Assembly: GCF_026151205.1 (NCBI RefSeq)
Contig: NC_087081.1
Span: 14,437,340-14,501,339 of the forward strand
Reading direction: 5' to 3'
Length of the DNA: 64,000 nucleotides
Source of the DNA: Bolinopsis microptera
Lineage: Eukaryota > Ctenophora > Tentaculata > Lobata > Bolinopsidae
This document shows, piece after piece, positions 56,641-64,000 of this stretch (positions are counted from its first letter, which is position 1; each line of letters begins with the position of its first letter). Under the pieces are notes generated by a model. It was not told the origin of the DNA. It was given only the letters and a program-made list of their open reading frames with translations, and did no database searches. A program made the translations under genes and the position numbers.

Positions 56641-57282
56641 AGTTTTTCGAGTTTTATCTAGCTTGCTGTTAATTAAATTCTTACTTTCCATATCTTTTTT
56701 CTTCAACTCGCCAAGAGTAAGCCTAAAACCTACATATTCTTTTTGATTAAATGTTTAACTTAAGAGATAAGTATAATCGCATTTCGCACTTAACTTAATT
56801 TACCGATTTTTGATCGAGGCCTCAAAAAACAGATACAGATTTGTTTGTGGGGAAAATTTGGTGTCAATTTTTTTGTCTCGTCATCAACTCTAGGATCCAG
56901 GTCACTTCGGTTTGGTTATTAGTTCCTCGGGAAAAATTTGGCGTTTATAGGGCGATTTTGAAGTTAACAATGGTGGTAATATGTTGGTTGTCAAAGATGT
57001 CGTCGACGGAGAGGTAATACTCCTGAAAGTATATCGCCTTCTTATTCGTGCAATGGCTGGACACTGGTCGAGAAAGTGACAATCAATCTCATCTTAATCC
57101 CTGCCGGGCCTATTATAGCTTTATAGGATACGCACGGGTGTCCTATGTGGAAATTTTATTTATAATTAGTATTTAAGTATTGAGCGTACCCTGTACAAAT
57201 TTATTTGTAAAGATAAGAAATTTAACTTACTATTCAGTAAAGAAAGGTTTTTTATCTAAAGAATTAGCCACGCAGCATTTCA

Positions 57283-57349
57283 ATGGGAACAGTCTTTGTC
57301 CGGACGGGCTTGCTATGGTTTCTTCTGTTTGGGATAGTCCACTGTGCAG
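57283..57349 (+). CDS. signal peptide exon of an Ig-type receptor
   Basis: The ATG at 57283 opens MGTVFVRTG, then a hydrophobic core LLWFLLFGIV and a small-residue end HCA, a textbook signal peptide. The exon ends in phase 1 at 57349 before GTTAGT. Joining to the exon at 58017 gives HCA-VVTPGNREV with no frame break, and cleavage after Ala would expose the first Ig domain. The start is set by the only in-frame ATG before the hydrophobic core. The downstream partner is inferred from phase and position. Confidence 0.65.
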
Positions 57350-57873
57350 GTTAGTGCATATTACTTTATTATGAAAAGGCGCTTAATATATCTCCACAGA
57401 AAGCAAATTTGTAAGCACTTATGCGCAAGAGTTAAATTGTGAGTTCTTCCAATTCCATTCAGACGTTTATCCCGCATTTATGTAATGTACGTTTGAGCGG
57501 TCTGTCTTCCAGCTTAAACATATTTACATTTTACTGTGATACCCCATAATTGATAATTTCTTTGATCCCTGTCCCTCTTGGGACAGACGCTTGATGAGGA
57601 CCGAGCTGATTCATTTTTAACATCAAACAAACTTCTGATCACTGTTGATATAGAAAAAACAATTCTTAGATTTTTTAAAAATAAATTACTGCTAAAAGAT
57701 GATACAAATTTGCTCTGTGCTTCCATATTTTTATCATGGTCATCATTATGATTTCTATTTATTGATTCTATTAGATTTATTCATTTTCATGCTATCAAAG
57801 AAATGACAATTTAACTGTTAAAGGGACTAATTATTGCCGCTCGTTGACACTGATATGTTGAATTGCTGTGCTG

Positions 57874-57977
57874 CAGGGACAAAAGGATTTCGCGATTATT
57901 TTGGCCAAAATTCGCGATACCGCGAATTATGGGAAAAATCGCAATTCCGTACATGCCGCGATTTCCTTTTGTCCCTG
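57874..57977. mobile_element. 104-bp MITE in the first receptor intron
   Basis: CAGGGACAAAAGGATTTCGC at 57874 is matched in reverse by GCGATTTCCTTTTGTCCCTG ending at 57977. Inner GCGATA/TCGCG words also pair. CAGGG-type ends suit the hAT group, but no 8-bp target duplication is clear. It ends about 40 bases before the Ig exon acceptor. A similar end occurs at 40,549. Confidence 0.75.
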
Positions 57978-58016
57978 CTGAGACAAGTTCCTCTAACAAT
58001 ATTATGCTATTCTCAG

Positions 58017-58310
58017 TGGTTACACCTGGGAACAGAGAAGTTCTCAGTGGAGCGGAGGCAGTGATATCTTGTAAAGTGACGGAAATAACAGCAGCATTGC
58101 AGGCTGTAAGATGGGTAAAGTCTGATGGTACGGACGTAACGACTGTTGAGACCGGTTACACCTCTAACAAAGGATCATTTGCCGAAAATTCTCAAACTAC
58201 CACGCTGACTGTTGCTAGTGCACAGAACACCGCGGATTCAAAGTACACCTGTTTGATAACACCTGCAGACGCGACAGAAATTTCAACAATTGTATCTTTG
58301 GATACTTTCA
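58017..58310 (+). CDS. immunoglobulin-domain exon 1
   Basis: The exon is 294 bases, with acceptor TATTCTCAG and donor GTGAGT, phase 1 at both ends, as expected of a shuffled Ig module. The 98 residues hold the Ig landmarks: ISCKV (first Cys), VRWVK (core Trp), a TTTLTV strand and D-x-KYTCLI (Tyr-x-Cys with the second Cys). The order B strand Cys, C strand Trp, F strand YxC fits a V/I-set domain. Such domains act extracellularly in recognition or adhesion; the ligand is unknown. The frame also reads on through the intron to 58387, but the strong donor and the homologous second exon favour splicing. A DGTDV segment in the C-C' region may be a ligand-contact loop. Confidence 0.8.
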
Positions 58311-58439
58311 GTGAGTACTTGGTAGTTAAAAACAATAAAAGTGTTTCGTTAAAAATAAGCTATTCAGATCATTTAGATAATTATTGAATAATACATTGTT
58401 AAACTGACTAGGTTATCATGAGGTTTATTCTTGCTGTAG

Positions 58440-58502
58440 ATGTACCTACTACAGCCCAGCAGTTGTTGAACACCTCTTCGACCAGTGATGAATTTGGAGA
58501 AG
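58440..58502 (+). CDS. candidate linker exon with alternative read-through end
   Basis: The acceptor TTCTTGCTGTAG is followed by 63 bases in phase 1-1 reading VPTTAQQLLNTSSTSDEFGE, Ser/Thr-rich as a stalk between domains. The donor GTGGAA at 58503 is weak. If it is not used, the frame continues to a TAA at 58553-58555 and would end the protein after one Ig domain as a secreted form. Inclusion is supported by phase only. Confidence 0.4.
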
Positions 58503-59159
58503 GTGGAAATGTTGAAAGATTAGGAGACTTTGCATCCTTTGGTGTTTTTACCTAAGATCTAGGCTACGTATTTACACCTGATCGGCTCATGTACTTCACA
58601 AATGTCTCCTTTAATTCCATATAAGCCTTCTTCCTTCTGTATGTGCATTGTACGTTTCCGACTCCATATTTAGGAGCGTCTGGCTTCAATATCTGGCTTC
58701 AGTCGGTTTAGAAGGTCATTGGTTATAACTATTACTAATAAGCTAATAGGTATACATATCGGGTCCTTAAACCTCCATATAGTTATACCAGGAATCTCGA
58801 TCCAATAGCAGGTGCTCCATATCAAAAAATTTAAAAACTATTGAAAAAATTTTTGATTTTTAAACATCTAACCAAATATAATATATAAGAGGTCGAAAGT
58901 TTCAAAATGTTTCAGATAAATAATATACTCAATATAAAATATTTTATTTCTAGTGACCAAGTAACATGCCTAACCCTTAGGTTTGGATCTCAGGGCCCTA
59001 CATCATTGAGATTCGACAATTCTACGGCACTATTCGGTGCTACCACCAAGATTCACGTTTAGATTGCTTTCATGCTATTATATTTACTTTCCGTATTTCG
59101 CTGTAACCAACAATGGATTAATATTTATAAATTCTAAAATAACTAATTTTAATTCTCAG

Positions 59160-59474
59160 CTATAACGCCACACAATAAAGACATCCAAATTACTGCTGTA
59201 GCACAGACAATATCATGTGAAATAGCCGGACTGGGAAGTGCAGCCGATATTACGTGGAAAGACTCTAAAGGAAATGCTATCGGCACTGGTGACACTACTA
59301 ATTATATTGTTGATGAAGGAAAAGGATCATTCAGTCCACAGACGACTAAACTTACTTTAAAGCCGACTATAGTGTCGTCTATAAGTGAAGTGGAAAGGTA
59401 CACATGCTCGGTGATACCAACATATTACCTTGGATCCCCATCATTCGAAAAGAGCGTTGTAATTGTTCCCACCG
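59160..59474 (+). CDS. immunoglobulin-domain exon 2
   Basis: The exon is 315 bases with acceptor TTAATTCTCAG and donor GTTAGT, phase 1 at both ends. It reads ITPHNKDIQ at the start, parallel to VTPGNREVL in exon 1, then ISCEIAG, ITWKDSKG, TTKLTLKP and E-x-YTCSVIP. Both Cys and the Trp are present. It is clearly related to exon 1 in layout, and the frame stays open through the junction from either exon 1 or the linker. No transmembrane or tail exon was found in the remaining 4.5 kb, so the gene either continues beyond the window or is incomplete. Confidence 0.8.
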
Positions 59475-60999
59475 GTTAGTTACATCAATTTAATCGTAAA
59501 GACAAAACCACAATTTTCCATGTTTTTGAGGCAAATTGTACGTCCAATTTTCATTTTATGATATGCATTTGTATATACTTAGCCACGATAACTGAGTTTC
59601 AGCTACAGTTATTGGAACTGGCTTACCTTAAGGCCAATAAATTCGATTCACAATAAATTTGGTTACAAAACATTTGGTTACCATATGTTTGGTCTGCTTT
59701 TAAATTAATTGCCGAATAATTAAATCCCTATAAATTAGGTTTACAACAATTTTTGTCAAAATGTTGACTAAATTAATGGTGGACTAAATTTGTCGTTCTT
59801 AAGGTAATTGTTAAAATTTCGCATTTCAATCTAATTTATGCGAAAACAAACTACAAAAATACAATTTTTTAAAGCTCCCAACTTTTGTCACGAAATTTCT
59901 TATCCAATTTGGAGAACATTCTATATACGTGTAATCGAAGATCGAGACCAATAAGTACAAGCAGATTACCCAAAGCTCGGATTTGGGCATGTTTAGGTGA
60001 TTTAGCATAGCCATAATTGAGCCAAAATTGGTTCAAATATAGGCATGGCTCACCGGACTCCCCCTACCTCGAACGTTCGGTCGCGGTTGACCCCCACACC
60101 ACCCCCATACCTAACCGCCAGTCCCAGCTCATTTTTTATCAATAAACTTTTAAAATATTTACAAATACATCATTTTATTTCAAAGAAAATTCGCCAAATG
60201 ACCTTTCATGCCTTGACAAGTGACCGAGTGTAAACAAAATTAGGGACACCAAAACACCAGTTGACCAGTAAACTGGTCATAGCGATTACATCGGGCCCTT
60301 TATGCACCTACAAGTAAAGCGATGCTGCAACGAAGGTATGCTGCCATGCTAGGTTTATTCCATTGGACTAAAAAGGTTACAGCCTAAAATATAAATATAA
60401 TAAGAATGTGCCATAATTATAAACACAATTTATAAAACATATTTTTATTAATTACATATTTTATTAATTTGATATTTAGATATAGTTAATTTAAAGATAA
60501 CAAAAACTTTCAATTATCAAAATACATAATATCGTTATCTATAACAAGAGATTATAATTACTGATTTGTGGTTTTTGTACGGGGTTGTAGAGTACAGAAA
60601 AAATATGTATAATTCTTGAGATTAATGCCAGGAATGCGCACAGATCTTTGATCAGTAAAATGACAGTGAAATTGTGCAAAGAGGTGTTTAGTATTGTAAA
60701 ACTGCTCGAGATTAATCATAATTCGTTTTGGTAGTTAGGTATTGTTTCGTTATTGTTATCAAAGTTTGTGTGTCGGATCACCGTGAAAGTTTAGATAGAT
60801 ATAAGGCATAGGTTGGTATTAGGAATACTGGGTATTGGTATAGAAGTAATGTATATTAAACGGATTAAACGGATTAAACGTTGTTTAATCTGAGAGAAAC
60901 GGGGACGACATAAATCGTTCAATTGTCAAAAGATGTTACAAGGACGTTTAGAACTGTCCAGAGGTTCTGAATTAAATAAGCTTTAAACACGGATGGCCT
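59475..60999. other. no gene recognised
   Basis: AT-rich sequence with minor items: GGATTAAAC repeated three times near 60,860 and a small hairpin GACCAGTAAACTGGTC near 60,264. No exon with a hydrophobic segment that could finish the Ig gene was seen. Confidence 0.45.
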
Positions 61000-61480
61000 T
61001 GAGATTTCCCTTAATTCATAAGGGAGTTTATTCCAAAGAATGTGTGCTCTGTAAAAGTAAGATTTAGATATGCCTGAACATCTGGTCTGGCTTTAGGTAA
61101 GGTTTTGTGGAAATTGAGGTGAAATGTCACTAATCATACTGAGATCGTCTAGATGTGATCGCCTTAACCTACTTCCCATGAAACGTCGTAAGTAAGGTGG
61201 AAATGTCACAACTGACATGTCATAAAAAATATTATGAAAATATAATATATCCTTGTAATCAAACCTTACCGAGAGTGGAAGGATATTTAGTTCCTTACAC
61301 GCTATGAAATACCTTTTTTTGTCCCTAAGGCTCAAGTAAATATCATTAAGGATCCACTTGATACCTCTTTTTTGTATCGATTCAAGTTTCTCCACCGAGG
61401 TTTCTGAATGAGGCCGCCAGATAATTGTTGTAGGTTTACAACCTACCAGGACGCGCGCCGAGTTGGACTCGTCGACGGTC

Positions 61481-61516
<36 letters not shown>

Positions 61517-61870
61517 ATACAGACAATATATGGAACAGATATTTTACGAGTATCACCCGTTAAGATAATTGTTCAGTGTTCGAAATGACTTCTAACCTGC
61601 AATAGATAGAAGGCCCGACGTTTGTTAGTGTTCTTGGAGAAGTAACATGTTCTTTTTAGAAGGCCTAACCTCTGACTATCCTTAGAGTATATCGTATCAC
61701 AGTGATGTGACCAATCTAACTTACTATTGATATAATATACTCCAAGATCTTTTCCATTGTCAATGTATTCGATAGCTGTTTCATTCATGCCTCATGGAGT
61801 ACACAAAATTAACACTACGATTAATAGAATATGCTCGGGTAATAGAAAGAACGTGACTTTTTGAGGGGTG
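61000..61870 (-). pseudogene. relic of a related non-LTR reverse transcriptase
   Basis: Minus-strand frames encode the region after the reverse transcriptase core: MVFHPSKSHVLSI (61,885-61,845), DNGKDLGVYY...SKLDWSHHCDTIYS...RRAFYLLQVRSHFEH (61,788-61,576) and IIWRP...KLESIQKRGIKWIL...RLRRSHLDDLSMIS (61,430-61,093). Each piece aligns with the intact ORF2 at 50.9-54.4 kb (LESLQKRAIKWIL, RLRRCHLDSLSIVS). It is split by frameshifts and by a 133-bp insertion at 61,430. Sequence above about 61,870 is unrelated, so the copy is 5'-truncated. Confidence 0.85.
61430..61562 (-). mobile_element. 133-bp insertion with 11-bp target duplication, ribozyme-like words
   Basis: AGATAATTGTT occurs at 61419-61429 and 61563-61573 and flanks an insert that interrupts the LINE relic exactly between RSHFEH and IIWRP. 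On the minus strand the insert holds an AT-dinucleotide run (61484-61514), then CAGGACC, GACGAGTCC, CGCGCGTCCTGG and a GTAGGTT-GTA-AACCTAC hairpin. GACGAGTCC and GCGCGTCCTGG are words typical of minimal type I hammerhead ribozymes in animal retrozymes, but the GAAA box is missing and CUGANGA is altered, so a decayed ribozyme is only an inference. Confidence 0.5.
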
Positions 61871-62390
61871 AAACACCATTTTATTATGATGCAGAGGCGG
61901 CTCGTGGGAGCTGGCTGGCAGTTTTGTTGGGGGTCCAATCGATGGACTGGGGGGGGAGGGGGGCTTGGGAGCCGGCTCAAGCTGATCCATCCAAACTGCC
62001 GATTACATTACACACAGGGCCTTGTAAATGTAATGTGTAACACTTTACAGGCGACAGCAAACAAAAACAAAAGCTTATAACATGGGTGAAACAGGACACC
62101 ACACGTGTACGATCTCAGCCGCGCAGTATCACAACAGTCAATAGTTCAAAGGGTCCTGGACCCCCAAATCGAGGCAAATCATAATAGATTACCTGTAGTG
62201 GGATGCGCACGATGTGCTTTGTAACGTTTACAATTAACTATGTGTTAAAACTGCGCGGCTGAGTAGTCCAGAGGTAGGATTGGACTCCCTACAACACAAA
62301 ATTTCACGAAGATCATGTTTGCGCTTACATTAAAAGTATGATAGTAAACGAAGACCTTTATATTGCGATTTGTTATTTCCTATAAACACT
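61871..62390. other. no gene; 13-bp inverted repeat pair
   Basis: CTCAGCCGCGCAG (62113-62125) and CTGCGCGGCTGAG (62251-62263) are perfect inverse copies about 150 bases apart and may be ends of a small element. A G-run occurs near 61,950. Confidence 0.5.
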
Positions 62391-62640
62391 ATTTGACCAA
62401 AACCCATAATCATGGGTAGAGTGGACCGCTGCCAGTGTCTCTCTTTCCCAAACAAAAGGAAATGATATTAATTTGATTGACCGTTCTCAAATGCAAAATG
62501 ATACCGAGAATGAAATCGGTCGAAATATAAACTGATATTTTCATTATAATAAGGAGGAAGTTTCAACGATTTCGAAATTTTTCCTTTAAAAACATTTCCT
62601 TGTGTTTAGGTAAGCATATTGGTCCATCACTGACTGAATA
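62391..62640. repeat. half-palindrome copy plus flanking duplicated segment
   Basis: 62391-62522 matches the left arm of the 63.5-kb palindrome (about 92%). 62,532-62,640 (TTTCAACGATTTCGAAAT, TTTCCTTGTGTTTAGGTA) matches 63,908-64,000, which follows that palindrome. The two loci are therefore copies of one larger unit. Here the second arm is missing. Confidence 0.8.
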
Positions 62641-63530
62641 TACCACTTAATACTCATTCAAGTTGATATTAAATTCATATATAATGACATTAAACTGTCG
62701 TGGCAAAGCAAAATTTGTTGGAAATCACGAATGAGCAAAATTCTCACCTTTCGCACGTGCAAACTTTGAGCAGACGTTGCATGCGCATCCAATATTGAAT
62801 CGCCGTAAATTTTTGCATGTAATTGTTTTATATATAGTTTGATAAGCATGCAAAGTTTCAAAGTATTTCAAGAAGAACTGTAATCACAACGGCACTCTCA
62901 AGTTGACAGAAAATGACGAAAACAGCAATTTTCAGTGATTTTAGCAATTTTCTATCAATTTGGGCGTGTCCCCACGTGTGCAACTTTTCGATTTTCAACT
63001 TTAAAACTAGCCTAATGCACAATTTATACCTATAGGAAGCAGAACTGAGCTCCACAACCCAAGGAATGGCCCAACACCAAAGAATACTAAATCGCAAAAT
63101 TGACGTTTTTATAAAATAATTCTTCAAAAAAGCACAAACTTCAATGACAAATATCTTTATGAAGGAGCAAGCTAGAAAAAACTTTCCGGTAGATTTTCAG
63201 AATGCTTGAACAATTATCTAAGATGAAAATTTCCTCAGATTTTGAATAAAATTACTCCTTAATGGGTTAAAATTAATTTTAAAAGTTATTACTTTGTCAA
63301 AAATCAAGTTTTAAAAACGGTTAACTTGATGACGTCATCAAGGGGTGTTTATGACGTCAAATAAATTTTTTATACAATGTAAACTAAAGGGTAAACAATT
63401 ATTTGCAAGACCTGTGGTCGGAAATGGCTGTATCTTTTATACTTTTGAATCTATGGACACTTAAATACAGGCTACAATTGACTGGCAAAGCGTCTATCCC
63501 TGAATATATATGTATATCTGTATGTATGTA
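62641..63530. other. no gene recognised
   Basis: Only short unsupported frames. A TGACGTCA palindrome at about 63,330 matches a CRE consensus but has no nearby gene. Confidence 0.4.
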
Positions 63531-63858
63531 TTTGACCAAAACCCATAATCATGGGTAGAGTGAACCGCTGCCTGTGTCTCTCTTTTCCAAACAAAAGGAA
63601 ATGATATTAATTTGAGGAACCGTCCGCAAATGCAAATTGATACCGAGAATGAAATCGGTCGCTCGCTTTTCCCATTCATTCACGGCTTACGAATTGTAAT
63701 AAAGCTTATTAAATGGGAAAAGCGAGCGACCGATTTCATTCTCGGTATTAATTTGCATTTGCGGACGGTTCCTCAAATTAATATCATTTCCTTTTGTTTG
63801 GAAAAGAGAGACACAGGCAGCGGTTCACTCTACCCATGATTATGGGTTTTGGTCAAAT
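63531..63858. mobile_element. 328-bp palindromic MITE with 146-bp arms
   Basis: The arms 63531-63676 and 63712-63858 are almost perfectly complementary, starting TTTGACCAAAACCCATAATC, with a 35-base loop. TAT borders each side as a possible target duplication. No transposase. The near identity of the arms implies recent formation or gene conversion between arms. Confidence 0.88.
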
Positions 63859-64000
63859 ATCATCTCTTTTTGATTATAATGTCAGGATAATTTACACAGT
63901 CGAAACTTCATTAATAAAGAGGTAATTTCAACGATTTCGAAATTCTGCCTTTAAAAACGTTTCCTTGTGTTTAGGTAGGTATATCTGTCGATAACCGACT
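63859..64000. repeat. segment shared with 62.5-62.6 kb
   Basis: TTTCAACGATTTCGAAAT through TTTCCTTGTGTTTAGGTA matches 62,556-62,620 closely and runs into the window edge. Confidence 0.75.

Noticed and set aside
62245-62320. GCGCGGCTGAGTAG... segment resembling a tRNA A box
   Set aside because: No B box or cloverleaf could be built; half of it is explained by the 13-bp inverted repeat.
63327-63341. TGACGTCA CRE element
   Set aside because: A single palindromic octamer far from any gene is expected by chance among many repeats.

Overview
The window is AT-rich nuclear DNA of an animal. Genes are split by GT-AG introns, LINE-type retrotransposons and many short inverted-repeat DNA elements fill the space between them, and TTAGGG-type telomere words occur internally. 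The repeat load and the immunoglobulin-type receptor exons suit a marine invertebrate such as a cnidarian, but the phylum cannot be settled from sequence alone. Most of the 64 kb is repeat or unrecognised sequence; few host genes can be supported.

Layout. 0-5 kb holds a 1-kb foldback element, a palindromic-word satellite and a Harbinger-like element with TAA target duplications. 6.2-6.8 kb is almost devoid of G on the + strand. 12.0-14.1 kb is a frameshifted, 5'-truncated non-LTR reverse transcriptase ending in a microsatellite tail. 15.0-16.2 kb is a complete two-exon arginase gene (minus strand) with a mitochondrial-type leader, squeezed between a Helitron-like 3' end and a retroelement tail. 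17-19 kb holds a GIY-YIG retroelement fragment and a TA-flanked element with a matching unoccupied paralogous site. 20-40 kb has mostly decayed repeats, one small candidate three-exon gene (33.5-34.0 kb) and a telomere-like array inside an inverted repeat (38.2 kb).

From 40.6 kb there are traces of a receptor family: a transmembrane exon plus cytoplasmic-tail exon (40.65-40.95 kb), two copies of a promoter-like block (45.8 and 56.3 kb), and a signal peptide exon, two Ig-domain exons and a linker exon, all joined in phase 1 (57.3-59.5 kb). Between them lie a palindromic 10-bp satellite (45 kb), a diverged 1.2-1.6-kb duplication (46.6 and 48.7 kb) and a full-length, open non-LTR retrotransposon (50.8-56.0 kb, minus). 

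The retrotransposon is the most striking object. Its ORF2 has an apurinic-type endonuclease and a reverse transcriptase, preceded by a hydrophobic leader ending in NPGP. Its ORF1 fuses an AlkB-like 2-oxoglutarate/Fe(II) dioxygenase to an SGNH esterase. A related relic at 61 kb carries a 133-bp insertion with an 11-bp target duplication and hammerhead-ribozyme-like words. The window ends in a family of long perfect palindromes.
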